From the NCBI GenBank assembly GCA_910591455.2, contig OU342826.1:8867079-8931078 (forward strand): DNA of 64,000 nucleotides, written 5' to 3'. Within the stretch, counting starts at the first letter, position 1. Each line of letters starts with the position of its first letter. The notes beneath the pieces were generated by a model that had not been told where the DNA came from, made no database searches, and saw only the letters and a program-made list of their open reading frames with translations. This document shows positions 44,378-57,880 of the stretch, piece by piece. Origin of the DNA: Pholis gunnellus (taxonomy: Eukaryota; Chordata; Actinopteri; Perciformes; Pholidae). Both the position numbers and the translations under genes were made by a program.

Positions 44378-46919
44378 GCGACCCTCGCTGCACAGGTCAC
44401 ATTGGTCCGTCATTAGATGCTGTTCATTTCTTATCTCATACTTTTCTCTAAAAGGCTCAGACTGGTCTCATCTTTGATGCCATCTTTTATGTACTAGAAA
44501 TACAAACAACTGTCTGTAACAGGAAAATCTTTTCTTAAATTAAAATATCTAACTATTATACGTGAGGATTAAAATCAGAAATGTAAGAAAGGGAAATGCA
44601 GAAATGTGCAGAGCAAGACACACACTCCCCATTTACTTTACTAGGGCTCAGCTTCTATAAGAACAAAATAGTACCAACATAACGGATATCATCTGATTTG
44701 TACAACGCACAATAACAGAGAAGAATGCTTTAAAATTGTATGAGCAAATCTGTTGGACTCAACCATACATCTTTACATCCCATTGCATCCTTCACATGAA
44801 TGCAGGGATCTTGAGATGATAGCCGCATTGTAAAGGCCCTTGATTTTCTACTGGCATCATAAATACGCCAAATCTCATCCTGTCAGTGACGTAGCCCATC
44901 CATCCAACTTCCTACTTACATTCTATTACCAGGCAAGGATATGAAGGATCCCTTGAGAGTCCCTAAAGGGGATCCATTTAAAGTGGAGGGGACTGGTGCA
45001 CTGGGACATTTCTGACCCCTTTCAACCGTCTTGAAGCCTGTGGGGACTGCAGGGGCTCGCATAGCTTTGTCAGTGACAGAGCCCTGGGGTTCTGACACCT
45101 GCACAGCTCTGCAATGTGACAACGAGAGACAGAGGAGGCCAAGAGTAGGTTCCTGATGACAGACCTCTATAAGTGCCCCGGGTCCCACAGCTCCAAGACC
45201 GGTGAAACGGGTCAAGAATGGGGTGAAACGGCAAGGAAATGTTCAGAAATGTCTGGAATCATTCAAGAGTTGTTGGGACACAACCAGGATGTATGTAGGG
45301 AGCGGGAGAGACATGTATGAAACTTACTACACACACTCCGCAAGGAGGAGGACTTTGAAAATGGGTTCTATTACTATTTTACACTCGGAACTAAAATTTA
45401 AAATCAAGTGGACCTCGCAACTTTGATGCAGGAGAAACAATAGTACCACTTGAAAGTCTATAACTTATGTGAACTGATAAATATGCCACATCTAAATTGA
45501 AGTTCATCTGCCTCTTTAAACGTCTGACACCAATTTTGTCGCAGACACCAGAGTGTGTGTTTTGTGGGCCTCTCTGTGTGGCCATTTCCATCAGCTTTCA
45601 CGAAAGTCCATGCAGCTCTGAACAAACATCCATCAGTGGCGACAGGCCTCTTCCCCGGGATTTTCACCCTCGCATCCAACTGGAGCTGACCTGTCCAATC
45701 ATATCTGGACCCGGAGAGCCCCGTTTGCCTTCATCCCGCCCCCTCCCCCCAGGTGTTCCCCTCCCCACCATTCGCTAACTGCCAACCTTAATCTGCGGAT
45801 AATCCCATCTAGCCCACACCAGTAATGGCTGGGAGGCAGTTTTATTGTTTCTGGAGTGTAACAGGATACAGACTTACGGACTGTATATGGTCATTTAACT
45901 ACACAAAGATAAAGCAATCACACCCAACCTAATTCTTGAAACAGTAGCTCAATCACTCCTGCCAGAATGACATCGATAGTGCTGCCGATGAGAAACGTGG
46001 GTTATTTGTTGACTTGCAAGAGTACTAATGCGATCCACATTTTAATAATATGTAATTTAATGTTAAGCTAACAATGTTTTATGAATATATGGAGGAATGT
46101 GCCATGTCCCAGTACATTTAATACTTTGCTACTCAGAATATAAATTCTCATTAAGATCCACGTATTGACAGAAGACTGCGGTAGATACTGTAGCAATTAT
46201 GATGTGGGTCAAAAGTGTATGCTGCAAACTCGAATTGTGATTTAGCAACAGCAAGATAAGAGTCAATTAGCGTTGTAAAGTGCATCAAGAGCTTGTTTGC
46301 GCATAACCTTGCGAGGCATCGCATGACGATTTGCACGCGACACAAACGAATCAACTAATTGAATATGCAAAGAACAGTGGTAAATTGGTTGCAAACAAAG
46401 TAGAACGCATCGTGAGCTATTTATTAAAATCAAACAATAAACAATGTCCATCAGGGCAAGTAGGAAGCATATGTGGATATGGACCATAACAATCTATGAA
46501 GAGCAGTCTGTAAAATGACCAAAAGAAGAACCTTTTCAGGGCTAAGGAACAATGAAGGAGTATATATACATTTTTTTTTGTGTTTGCAAAACTCACTTGA
46601 AATGCACTGAAATCTTTCCTGACAAGGTGATTATTTCCAACTAAGGCAATGAAAGCTATCCAATGTTTTTCCTGGCCAGCTCGCCAGAAATGGAATATAA
46701 CAGGCCATTATGGCTTGGCGGCTTCCTGGCTTTCCATAATATCCTGATAAATGAGATAAAAAGGTGAGGCACTTGTGTCAGACCTGTGTTTGTGTGTCTG
46801 CGTGTGCGCTTTGTCTGCCTGATCGCTTGACTGTCAGAATAAACAGCGGACGTCTCCTTTAAACGGAAGGAGCTGAAATGGCGAAGTCGACCCATCCCTT
46901 CTCATGCTACAACATGATC
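44378..46919. other. Intergenic, no gene seen
   Basis: Unique-looking sequence over 2.5 kb. The 99-codon minus-strand frame at 44916-45215 and the 93-codon plus-strand frame at 45497-45778 have ordinary amino-acid composition but no domain I recognise. A C-rich patch lies at about 45738-45765. No known repeat was recognised. Confidence 0.5.
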
Positions 46920-47130
46920 TAGCACAGGTAAGCCCATTAGCATGGGGAAAAGGTCACTTTGAGGAGTGGAAATCAAATACAGGGATTTGGGCAGGGCCAT
47001 TAAGCCACTAGGGCTATTAGTATTCATGCGCTGCAGATTAATGGAAAATATGAGCCCTACAGAGGGGCCATAGTATTAAACTCGATAAGAGCTGATTTGC
47101 CCAACCTCCGACATCTCTGTTTTCCCACTC
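46920..47130. promoter_or_regulatory. Candidate conserved non-coding element
   Basis: Seen: AAGCCCATTAGCATGGGG near 46931-46948, GGTCACTTTGAGGAG near 46951-46965, GGGCCATTAAGCCACTAGG near 46993-47011, ATTAGTATTCATGCGCTGC near 47016-47034, and GATTAATGGAAAATATGAG near 47036-47054. Non-repetitive with dense homeodomain-type cores. Inference only. Confidence 0.3.
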
Positions 47131-47639
47131 CATATTTCTACTCTTTTCTGTATTAATATTAATGATCATTTATTTTTTTTTTCATTTGACGGTACAATGC
47201 TGTCACATTGCAAGGTTTTGTGACTCACCCAGCTGCTACTGCCATGATTGGCAAAGATGTGATTAATTGTCATCCAGGGGACCCAACGTTGCTAGTCAAG
47301 CAAAACATTGTCAGTGAAGCAAATGGTAATTACATAACTTAATATTCTTAAATGGTGATGATGCTTCGTGACACAAGTTTTCTAAGTGATATTTCTCCTG
47401 TTAATCTACGTCACACCAAGTTGTTAGTCTGCTCTTTTAAAGTCAGTATCCCATTAAAGCTGGATTTATGGTTTAGCATTAAGGGGTTACGGCTTTTCAC
47501 TAAGGTTTAAATGTTCAACAAGAAATTAAAACAGGCCTCAAAGACGGCAAAAACTCTTAGATTCGAGGTACTCTAATCCCTCGAACTCTAAAAATACCCT
47601 GCGAGTTACAATAATTTCGGGGTGTTCTTCATGTGTTTT
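47131..47639. other. Intergenic, no gene seen
   Basis: AT-rich, with TATTAATATTAATGATCATT near 47151-47170 and a T run of ten at about 47172-47181. No gene or known repeat was recognised. Confidence 0.5.
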
Positions 47640-47985
47640 TCAATCAGTGGAAACGTTTGTTGCCCACCTGTGACGGACATAACAGGTTTTTATTGGGTGT
47701 GACCGAGGTCAGGTCAAGCAGCAACCCAGTCGCCTGAAAGAAAAAAAATATTGGCAGTTTCTGAAAATCACAGGATACGTTGGATGTCGAAGTTTCGGAA
47801 CCAAAAATAAATACTTTTCATATCAGCCTTGTATCAAGCTTTCAGAAGCGCACAGTGGCACATGTGAAACAATTGCTTAGGCGGAGGCAACAAAAGTACT
47901 TGGTTAGGGCTGGAAAAAAGGTCATGTTTTTGTTTAATAATGACGTAACATCGTAACGTAACTACCGTGACTAAATAACAACCAC
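47640..47985 (+). repeat. Teleost dispersed repeat
   Basis: Seen: CAGTCGCCTGAAAGAAAA near 47728-47745, AAAATCACAGGATACGTTGG near 47764-47783, GTCGAAGTTTCGGAACC near 47786-47802, then CAACAAAAGTACTTGGTTAG near 47888-47907 and ATGACGTAACATCGTAACGT near 47939-47958. Known: I recognise these phrases, in this order, from fish dispersed repeats. The second half shares the TACTTGGTTAGG phrase family with fragments at 36.2, 39.6 and 55.2 kb. Boundaries approximate, no coding capacity. Confidence 0.55.
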
Positions 47986-49880
47986 TCTTGGCGGACTTTC
48001 ATTCGTTTTGCTACCCAAATGCAAAAAACATCCACATAAAAAAATAAATAAATAAAGTCCACATTTAACGTATTGTAAAAGAGTAAAAGCTTAGACAGTG
48101 CCAGTTGCCACTCCTGGCAGATCCCCACCCAACAGTGGCCATACACTCTTCTTCCCCCCCCCCCACTCTCTCCTCCAACTCCCACCCCACAGTCGCCCCC
48201 TGTCCCCCCAGCACACCCCGCCTTCTGCTCCATCTGTTGGCCAATAACCTGCTGGAGCCTGCCATGCCGTTAGCGCACCTGTGCATGCCACTTTAAATAG
48301 AGCTGTTTGACGCATGCAGGCGGCACGCAACCACACACCCATACACAGGCTATACCTCCAGAGTATGTGTATATACACACACACTCTTTGGTCAGCATGC
48401 ACCCTGAAGGGCAGGTTGAAGTCAGCTGAGGACTTTGCCCAGTAACTGAATCATTAATTTCTTGGAAACTCAGCAGTGAAAAGGTTGCAGATTGGAACTT
48501 GCTCCCGTTTTTATGTTTCTCTTAGATACACTTGCTTCCTGGGCTGTGACCACAAGAGCACAATGGGACTGCCTAAGGCCACTGTCCTCTATTGCCATTA
48601 CCTGGCACAACCAATGCTTCCATACACATGGGGTACACATGCCACAGGGAGATGGCCACCTCTTTCCTCATTAGCTATGAAATAATGGCTGTGGTCCACA
48701 GAGTCTTGTACTCTACTCCCCTCTCTTTTACCAATACCTCCCCCCTCCTGCTCCCCCAGCCCAGGCATGTTGAGTGTGCATCTTCTTCGGCCATCTGCTT
48801 ACCAAAAAGCACTCACCATACGTACAAAGATGGCAGTAAAATAAGTCAGAGAAAGAGTATTAAATCACCCTAAATTGTTGATTCAGTATGAATGTAGGCC
48901 GTGTTATGGGATTTGGTTGAAATGTTTCCATAGGCGTGTGACTGAAGATGTTTGAGAAGAAGACAGTCAAAAGTTTAATTGTTTGAGCTCTTTGATTTCA
49001 ACTTATTGCAACCAATTGCATTCAGTTCACATACTTCTACAGATTCACCTCGGTAAATTCATCCCAACTGGGTCTTGAATGGCACTCCTCCAAAAACAAC
49101 TGCTTTAATCCTTCCATTCGGGCAGGAGCATGCCGTTCAAACATCTGTCATGCAGTTCAAATGTGACTCAAGCATTTCAAATGACACACACACACTATAA
49201 AATGACTCCACTCAACAGCTTGAAGTGTTTGAATCATGGGAACATTTAGAGACTTAATAGCCACAGACAAAATTAACCAAATCTATTTATATGAACACAT
49301 GATCAAGCCTATTATAGTCGTATCTAGAATCAGCATTTATGAAACTAATGTCGAATGAACAAGTGAATATCGAAATGGCTACCAATTCCATTTTACTTAT
49401 TACGTACAGGATCTGTTACAATGTCTTTCATTTTCACAGTTTACAGCGCCGTTGGATGTCCTAAAGACAGGATGCCCCCAAAAACAGCGAGCACAACGGG
49501 TGGCATTTAACTCAATGGGAAGCTGATGCCGTAGAATCCAACTGTTGAATGACAGGCTATTAGTTAAACACCTGTTCTACTTTCCGAGCAAAATGTCAAG
49601 ACTTGAGATCAGCTGATGAACACCAACGTTAAGATCCACTTTAAATTAGGAATCACTGTCAGGCTCATATCACCACAAGCCAAGGTCTATTTGATGGTGA
49701 GGGACATATTTCTATGTAATCTATAGTTCCAATTTCTATAATGCAGATTCCTGAGCAAAGTCACAACGGCAAATGTATGCCTCTAGATGTTGAATGGTAT
49801 TCCCTTTTCATCCTTTCACATTTTCTTATTATGAAAGGGAAAAAAAAGGCCACAATTAGTCAGCATTAGCCATGAATTAA
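47986..49880. other. Intergenic, C-rich patch at 48153-48210
   Basis: A C run of about eleven lies at 48154-48164 inside a C-rich patch, which gives the Pro/Ser and Gly-rich frames on the two strands at 47934-48402. The rest is unique-looking with short domain-free frames at 48476-48873. Confidence 0.55.
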
Positions 49881-52800
49881 TAATTTATTCAGATTTGAAA
49901 TTCAGATCAGGCCGCCAGCATATTCCCACACGGAGGCCTTGGCACAACAAAAAGCCTGTCAGGGCAAAGATGTATGTTCAAGTAATACTACAGGAATCCC
50001 AAACAACCCCAGTGGAGAGCGATAGTACCACTCCATGTCAGCACAGCAGCCAAGCCACTGTACCTCTTTGGCAGGCTGCATTCGTTTTTCAACAATCAAA
50101 GAGAAATGCTAGATCTTGTATTTTGCCAAGGCGTCCCTCTCATATTTATGACATTTTATCTTCGTACTTGCTCATTCAGTCAGGATTAGCCTTGGTAAAC
50201 CAATGGGAGCAGCCTTTATAAAAAAGGTGCTGCAGAAACCTTGCCCCTCATACACTTTCTTTCTACTGACAATGAAGACAGAAACCCAAGAATTGAAGTG
50301 AATACTGCAAAACTCAGTTTACAAAAAGGTATGGTCTTACCATATATATTATATATGTATATTATTCAACTTGACATTTGTGCACGTATTTATACCGTTC
50401 ATGTACGCACATTCGCATTCAATCCCTCTGAGGTGTGGCTGTATGCGCCTGGAGTATGGTTATCGGGAACATTATGTACCTCTACATCTAAAGGAATTCT
50501 CATGGCAACATACTCATACATCAACCCTGTCTCCTCAAAATCATTTTCTAATTTGTAGCAGCAAATGCGTTTTGAACGCAATGCTGCTGCCTTTGAATCA
50601 GCATAATAGTACATTTTGTCAGCATATCTGCCATGTGACACAATGTTGACATTGAACGTAACTGCAACACATTGACAGGCAATGTATTTATTGTTTTACA
50701 GATTATTTAAGTATTCCATGGTGATGATGCACTCGCAGCCCTTGGTTATAGTTAAAGAACCATCAATGTCTTGGTTTAATACAGGAAAAAAGCAATTATG
50801 TTTCCCCATAGAATGTAATTCGCCAAAGAAATTAGAAGTATAAACTATCTATTGCACACATTTCTAAAGGTTGGAACTTTCAGAAGCCTGCAAAACTTCT
50901 CTAGAAAAGTATTCTATGTAAAAGGTGTATACCTTGATATACATACACACAGTATATGTACTTACTGTACATTCTTATTCACAAGTATGTCCATATAAAG
51001 TACAGTATGCACCTCTATATCACTAACAATTTCTAAGTAAACATACCCTTACATAATGATAATATACTGATGTTAAGACATGCCCATACATTATAAGGGC
51101 CTGTACCTTAATAAACTACAGAAAGTATGGCATTCCAGTGCTCAAATGAAAACAAGCCAAGTTGTGTGTTTGAGATTCTACAGTCATTTTAGTCCAATAA
51201 CACCATACTGCATGCAGTAACCATATAATCCAAAGATAAAAAGGTTACAATATCATGTTCTATATAGACTTTATCTGTTATTTGAATTTCCAGAGTCTCA
51301 AAGCTTCATTTAACGTCCACATTCTTTGGGATTATAGTTCCTTAGAATCTCATTTGATCATGGTCCCATTTCTATTTCTAACTTTCTTTTTAACTGGATG
51401 GATTTGTTTATGTAAATTTTAAACTTTTCTGTAAAAAAAGTCTTTCCTGTAGTTACTTATTACTTTTAAAATGGCTAAGAGGGCTGCTCACTAATCTGTT
51501 CATGACTATGCATTGCAGTTGTTTTTTAAATAAAAAAAAGCTTCAGAAAGGACACTTAACGGCATTGGTACGCCAGACTAATATTTCTATTTTTCAAATT
51601 GCTGTGCATCCCCTATAGTTGCTGGCGGCAATTTTGCCTGCAAAAGATGTCTTCTATTCAAGGACCAAATGTTCCCCGTGTTACAAGATGACCTCTCGAC
51701 AGACGAGCAATCACAGTCGTCAGCATTCGTGAACCCGGTGCTCGGCTGAGCTTGCAGACGGAACCAACAAGTTTTCACTCAGCTTGATAAGACAGTAATA
51801 CTGAGGAAATAACCTTGGCAGGTTACGGCTGCACACTATCATTGATCCTCCACAACAGCAAATCAGGAAAATGGAGACAACGGGATAGAAACGGCACATT
51901 CTCCATCTCTTGTGTCCTTTTAATGGAGAGATGTTACTTTGCTGTCCTCAGCGCAATGCTTCTCTCCTGCTTTTACAATTTAATAACTACCTCTATTCCT
52001 TATCGAAAGGATTTTTTTTTTTTTTCTTCGGGGTTGCTTGTCAGATAAAGGCCAGGGTTGTCACCAAACTTCTTTTGCTGCTGCGAGACAAAGTCTGTTT
52101 ACTTTTTCAGTCATCTCTTTGCTCTGTCAGGGAAAGGAAATACAAACGATCTGTATGGAAACCTCCTGGGCATTTCCTTTGCTCATCTCTGTACCACATT
52201 TACTCTCTTCTTCACTTTCATCCGCTTTGGGTATAGCTAATGGCTCATTGATATTCCGTTGTTCAGCATGAGGACCAATAGACCTTTCCCCCCCCCATCA
52301 GGACTCGGGAGTGGCCACTTGCAGACTGCTCCTGACATTGGTTGATGATAATTTAACAAAGCATGGCACTGATAAAAAGCTTATGAGATGAGGTTTCACC
52401 TTCCTCTCACATCATGTCCGACCCTAATTGCTTTTGACTTCTTGCTTGTTTATTGTGCAGGTGTCATGGTAGCTCGCTATCATTTCAAACCCACTTCACC
52501 CCCCCCCCCTTTGCTTCTAGTTTGACATTGATCATGATGTAGCTTCAGAATAAACATGCATACAATCATATTGAGATAGAGATTTAACACATGCTGATGA
52601 GGTCATCATATTGGGATTGAAGCGTACTGATAAGCAGAAAGTGATAGGGTTAAAATGATCTGAGTATTTACCAGGCTGTGAGGGTCCAGAAAATGCACTA
52701 TTGAGTTGCATTGTGGGAAATGTAGGATCAAGTGTTTTGAGGGAGTGGCCCATACTTCAGACTAAAAGTCTCAAAAGATTTTGGCAATTCTTTTTAAATA

Positions 52801-54514
52801 CCTGTCACTTGTAAGCCTGCCAGGTTTACGGAAGATCAATACTAAATCCCTGGAATGGCCTTTTATTAAATGACCTGCAGCTTTCTCTGTGTTTATGTAC
52901 GTATCTGATCAAATTCCCCACTTATACTGTTCCACTAAACAGGTTTTCCACATCTGTACAGTCTTGTTTTTCAGAGATGCAAGGAGCCTTGCATTAGATG
53001 TTGCTGACCTGAATCTCAGCTGCAAATCTACTTTTGAAATAGCAACAACTGTGTAAGTTGGAGAGTACACTTTGTCCCAGTTTGCAGAACGCTGCTGAAG
53101 GGCTGCAGTATTTTAAAAAGGGAAGAAAAAAAAAAATTCAGGTAATGTCTGGGCGATCCTCAACCTCCTCACCTCCTTTGTCAATCAATAGTCTCTTTCA
53201 TCGGCAGGGGTTGAGCTATCATTAATAATAGCTGACACGCTCCTATAGTGGTAATAAACTGGGGGAATCTGGTATGTAATGGTACAGTAATGGCACCTGG
53301 GCAGGGTGTTACGCACTCGACAGCTTCTGATGGATAAACCCTAGGTAAATGGATTTGGGCTCATCCAGGGGAAAGGAGCTGCTGCTTTTGGATTTACTCT
53401 GTTTTTCTGAGCAGCAGTGGGTGAAAAGAGCCTGTACAATTGTGGAGAATGGAAGAGGGCAAGTGGAAAAGAGCTTTTCAAATGGGACAGTGGGGCATGC
53501 TGTGGATGGACATGTAAATTTTACTTCAGCTCCATAGCAACAAGACGCAAGTGTGTCTGAGTTTCTGAGTGTGAATGCACTGGGTGAGTGCTAACTGGGG
53601 CATGTTAAGGCAATTGTCATTCCCCCCCCTCCCTGTTGCCACCGTGAAGAATGATTTGCTGCTTGGCGTGCCATTTCTTCTCCTCAAAACATAGACAAAT
53701 GTGGACCCCGTGAGTTAAAAAAAGACCCAAACTTATCCCGTAATTTCCGAAGTCAGAGGAATATAGAATTAAATTGATAGATTTGTTTAGAGAACATGAG
53801 TTGTCACTTCAGACAGTGGGAATAGGAGAGAAAAAGTTGAGCAAAATCTGAGAGGTATTTTTACTCCTCTAACTGACAAGCTTGAAATATGGTCTATTCT
53901 GGTTAACCAAAAGGAACACATACATTTCTACATTAGAAAGAATTCCCATTATTTCTCTGTGAGCCATGAAAATCAATTCTAAAATGATTGCTTTCAGTGA
54001 CGATGGGGAGAGAGGAGAGAAAATAGTTGATGTGCCTTTGGCTGGTCCAATAGATAGAAATAGTGGTTGTTTTTTCCAATTCTATTTTCTCACGAGAGAC
54101 GGTTGAAATGTGGAGTGTAACTATTTCAGCTGTTCTCTTTTCATTTTCTTGTCATCTCTCAATGCAGCTCTTTGTTTATTTCGCAACACAAGTACCCAAA
54201 TCTTAGAGCATTACATGATTTCTCTGCAGTTCCAAATCCAGGGGCTTGTTCCGTTGGCTTAAACCTTTATCGCATTATGCTGTTTTTGTAGCAGACAACA
54301 AAAACAGATTCTCTCACTTCATTGGCAATGCTCATCAGCATGTTTTGCATTGTCCCGTCTTTTCCATTTAATGAAGCATTTAGCAGCAGATTAGAAAAGA
54401 GCTCATCAACTGTCAATTTAACAGATTAAGTAATTTCTTAACCATGATATGAAATAAGGCGTTTTAACTATCAATTGCAGTATTGGCATCAACTTGTTTA
54501 CCCTCCCCAAGTTT
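49881..54514. other. Long unremarkable intergenic stretch
   Basis: About 4.6 kb with no recognised gene, RNA or dispersed repeat. AT-rich GTATATGTACTTACTGTAC-type words occur at 50940-51060. T runs lie at 52012-52025 and a C run of ten at 52499-52508. Frames such as 49895-50221, 50241-50558 and 51910-52236 lack domains and overlap other frames. Confidence 0.5.
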
Positions 54515-54530
54515 CTATATATATATATAT
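54515..54530. repeat. Short (TA)n array
   Basis: About eight TA units, read directly. Confidence 0.9.
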
Positions 54531-55197
54531 CTTGCCTCCTACCCTAAATCTAATGTTCCAAGTGGATTGAAGCAAATCCTGACTCTTAAAGTCAATAAAA
54601 CACAATATACATGTGTTGCAGCCAATAACACCATCCATTTGCTAGATATTGCCCTTCTGTGCATCTTAGAAAAAAAATGTCAATGCTGCATTGAAGCGTG
54701 CATGATCCGAGAGAGATGTTGTGCTTAACCCTTTCCCTCTACAGTGCACCGTGCCAAGTGTTCTGTCCGAGGGCAGAATCACTAACCCTTTGAAAGGCCA
54801 CTTTCAGGCAAAAGAGGCACGATACCCTCAATTCACTTAAAGCATTCTTATTTGGTGAGTGTCAGATAGAGTTTCATGGCTCGGTCCTGCATGTAAAGTG
54901 ACCCCGCTTTGTGCTGTAGAGGCGAGCGCCGTCTAAAATAAGCAGCGGCGGTATTGCCTTCGGAAAGCCACAAGAGACCCGAGTCCCCTTGGTGATCTCT
55001 TCACATTGATACTCGGTCTACCGTAGAGAGGCTTTCAAAAACGTAAGACAGAGTTCATTGGGGGAGAATTGAGGAATGACCTTTCGGTGAAATAGGGGAC
55101 ATCTTGTGTCCAGCAGTTAAACTCTTGAAATCAATAATATTTACATATTCATAGATTCTAAATTAGGTTTGAGAATTTTTGATAAGATAAATGTCTG
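54531..55197. other. Intergenic, no gene seen
   Basis: Unique-looking sequence, GC-richer at 54890-55010 (GGCGAGCGCCGTC, GCAGCGGCGG). No gene was recognised. Confidence 0.5.
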
Positions 55198-55330
55198 GAG
55201 GGGAACTTTAACCAAGTGTGTTTTTACCTAAATCTAACCGTACCATAGTTTATTTTATGATGGGGTTAATTTTAAACTATAAACTATATATAAGAAGTTT
55301 ACGTAGTCACTGTGACGTCAACCAGTGAAG
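55198..55330 (-). repeat. Fragment of the GGTTAGGTTTAGG repeat group, minus strand
   Basis: Seen on the minus strand: AACTATGGTACGGTTAGATT followed by TAGGTAAAAACACACTTGG and TTAAAG. These phrases match the fish repeat group also seen at 47.9 kb. The plus-strand word GTCACTGTGAC at about 55306-55316 is a short palindrome. Inference: a decayed relic. Confidence 0.42.
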
Positions 55331-55469
55331 CTAAGTAACTGAACAGTGAATAAGACATTTTTATGCGACCAAAATGTTAGAATTAACTTTCATTAACTGA
55401 AAACATACTGCAAAAGGGTTAAAGTTGTAAGACTAAAACACAGACAACTCCCAGACCTGACTACGCCGT

Positions 55470-55690
55470 GGTAGCGACCTGTCAATTGCAAGATAGCCAC
55501 GCCCCAAAGCATACCCTGCTTTATAGTCTATTTTACTTTATATATAATTTACTCAATTAACATCATGCGTCATGGGTCTAAAAAGAATAGCGACAGACCA
55601 TAAATGCATGTTTACTGAGATAATATTTTGAGAAATAGGATCATTTTTCTCTGATTTAATTACAATCAGACTTCAACCAGAGGTTGCCAC
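55470..55690 (+). repeat. Teleost dispersed repeat
   Basis: Seen: TGGTAGCGACCTGTCAATTG at the start, AGATAGCCACGCCCCAAAGC at about 55491-55510, CCCTGCTTTATAGTCTATTT at about 55514-55533, CATCATGCGTCATGG at 55561-55575, GACAGACCATAAATGCATGT at about 55592-55611, and CAGACTTCAACCAGAGG near 55668-55684. Known: I recognise this as one of the common percomorph repeats. It lies 140 bases from the preceding repeat fragment. No coding content. Confidence 0.68.
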
Positions 55691-55970
55691 GTGGTAAAGA
55701 CACCAACCCTGAATCACAGCGTCCCCCCGAGTCTGGCCAAGGACCTTTACTGCATCTCGCCACTATTGCTATTGAATGGAGAAGCATTAAAATGCCCGAA
55801 AAATGTTTGCCATATTTCCTCCAACCAAATGCTGGCTTAATGTAAAAAAAATGTTTCGACATGGAGCGTAACCCAGGGTTTTACAGAATCGTCCAAGATC
55901 AATGTACTATAAATCGATGAAATATCTTTGAGACGGTGTGGACGTTTGTGTGTTTGCTTGTGTCTATGTG
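55691..55970. other. Intergenic, no gene seen
   Basis: Unique-looking sequence between a dispersed repeat and a triplet repeat. No feature was recognised. Confidence 0.5.
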
Positions 55971-55994
55971 CGAGGAGGAGGAGGAGGAGGAGGT
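55971..55994 (+). repeat. (GAG)n triplet array
   Basis: About eight GAG units, read directly. They give a glycine run in the plus-strand frame 55938-56330, which has no other recognisable feature. Confidence 0.93.
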
Positions 55995-57514
55995 GGTGAT
56001 GAATTAAAAATGCTTAAACCACATCTGTCGGAGCAGCCCTGGCCCCATAGCTCATTCCAGATACGCTTATTTGTGAAAGCTGTGGCAACTGACGCCCTCA
56101 AGGAGCCATTGCTTCCTCACCAAGGGGGCAGCAAAATAAACGAGGCCCTGCCAGAGGACAGAGAGAGAGAAAAAAACAAACAGACATATAGACCCTTCAC
56201 CGGTGCATTCCCTAAAAATAAACTACTGTCATATGCTCTTGTAGTAGTAAAGGGAGACATTTGGGTTATTTGGGCAGCAGATAGAGACAACAGTGCACAC
56301 GGACAAGGAGATACAAAAATATACAAGTGAAGAGAAGACTGATGAACCCATGAAGCTGTTGTTCACACGCGCATGCAAACATACAGTAAACATGCACCGC
56401 TATCTCTCTCTTCATGCTTGTCATGCTCAGTGACCTGCCTAAACTGACCCCACATCTCTAATGTGACTCCTCATCCATGTGTGAATTAAACATAAACGAG
56501 ACTGACTCAATATCTCACTCATGGCTTCTTTGACACCACCAGACCCTGTCTTTCTGAGCCTCCTTATAGTCCATTTCTGCTCCACTCCATCCACTCCACA
56601 CACACACACACCCCCCATTCTTTTAAAAGATTATTCAAGGTTATTACTTTCTTCAAAAGGCCACTTAGGATGTGCAGTGGAAATATGTTGACTTTCTTCG
56701 ATTTTTGAAGGGGTTTAAGTGTATTTCTAATTCACTGGTGGCATGGTTCACTACATATGAGGCTGCAGTGTGGCTTTCAATGGACCTGAGGGGAACATAT
56801 TTATAAACTGAATCCTGAACCAATGGGACTCGTAGGGAAGTGTTTGGCTTCGAAAGCATTAAAGTGAAGGGATCACCATTTGCGGTACTATATTATACAT
56901 TAAAAATTGAGATGGGGTGGCTTTGCTCCGCAACTGACCTCTATCAATATTTGATCGTAGAAAACAGCAACTAGTCAACAATAGGGAGGGAAGGTGATTC
57001 AGGGCAGAGGTGAAGGGCAGGGCACACACATGAAGCCCACGGAACTGCACACTTGGAAAATGTTTGATCTACAAACGCCACCGCATGCCAGTCAAGCTCA
57101 ATCCACTTTTTGACAGTTTGGGGCACAGAAAGTATTGGTTGCAATGAAATAAAGATGGGTCACTGAAAAGAAAACCTTCCCAACTAACTCCTCCGTCCAT
57201 TAACCAGGCAACGATATATGCGTCACACGCTTTTTGCTTCTTCCAAGGAAAATCACACAAGGTGTTTAACATGTCTCGAGCTCAGAGAGGATTGTGATTT
57301 GCTTGTTTCCCGAGAGCTTCAAAACGCAAATTGAAGGCATCTCTCGAGAGGAGAGTGCAGTGCCTCAAGGCTGCTCCGACCCCGTGACCCAAGTATAATT
57401 GATGATCTCACATTTTTTTTTTATGAGCAAATGCAAAAGTCATCCGCATGTCAAGAAGATACATCACAGGCATGACCGTTAAGGGCAACACGGACCGACG
57501 GCGTATTACGCGCG
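55995..57514. other. Intergenic, no gene seen
   Basis: Short (CA)n and C run at 56597-56616. Frames at 55938-56330 plus and 56117-56326 minus lack domains. A T run of nine lies at about 57413-57421. No known repeat was recognised. Confidence 0.5.
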
Positions 57515-57600
57515 TCAAAGCACCCTATTGTTTGGAATGCGGACCCACGCACCGGCAGCAACAAAACCCATGTTGTTGTGGAGAGCAGTGTATCTTGACG
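57515..57600 (-). repeat. Possible teleost dispersed-repeat fragment
   Basis: Seen: GCGTATTACGCGCGTC just before, then GCACCCTATTGTTTGGAATG and CGGACCCACGCACCGGCAGC. CpG-rich words of this kind recall a fish dispersed repeat, but the memory is uncertain. A minus-strand frame here has no domain. Confidence 0.3.
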
Positions 57601-57629
57601 CAGGAAGCTTATACAGAATAACAGCAAAT

Positions 57630-57648
57630 GGGGGAGGGGGGGGGGGGT
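57630..57648 (+). repeat. G-rich homopolymer, one A interruption
   Basis: Five G, one A, then thirteen G, read directly. Confidence 0.93.
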
Positions 57649-57777
57649 TCAACGCGTGGTAATTGGAGCTTCTCTGTGCTTTGTTTACATTGTCACGCAT
57701 GATGCGGATGCCTCTCAGTGCACGTTAGTGTGCCCCACTGATGGCCGCCGCTCTGCACTGCGCTCATAAAGTTAATG

Positions 57778-57880
57778 GTATATGTGCGAGTTGTGTACTG
57801 GACCAATTTCCTGTACGGGTGCAGTGACTTCCTGGAGTCTTAATGTCAGTGTGAGGTTGCCAGGTAACTAGCATAGATAC
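57778..57880 (+). repeat. Teleost dispersed repeat (3' portion)
   Basis: Seen: ATGTGCGAGTTGTGTACTGG near 57782, GCAGTGACTTCCTGGAGTCT at 57821-57840, and GTGTGAGGTTGCCAGGTAAC near 57849-57868. Known: in fish genomes this phrase follows, in the same element, the portion seen at 30937-31204. Inference: a 5'-truncated copy of the same family. Confidence 0.62.

Noticed and set aside
44916..45215. 99-codon minus-strand frame of ordinary composition
   Set aside because: Considered as an exon because it is less biased than its neighbours, but no domain, splice context or family resemblance was found.
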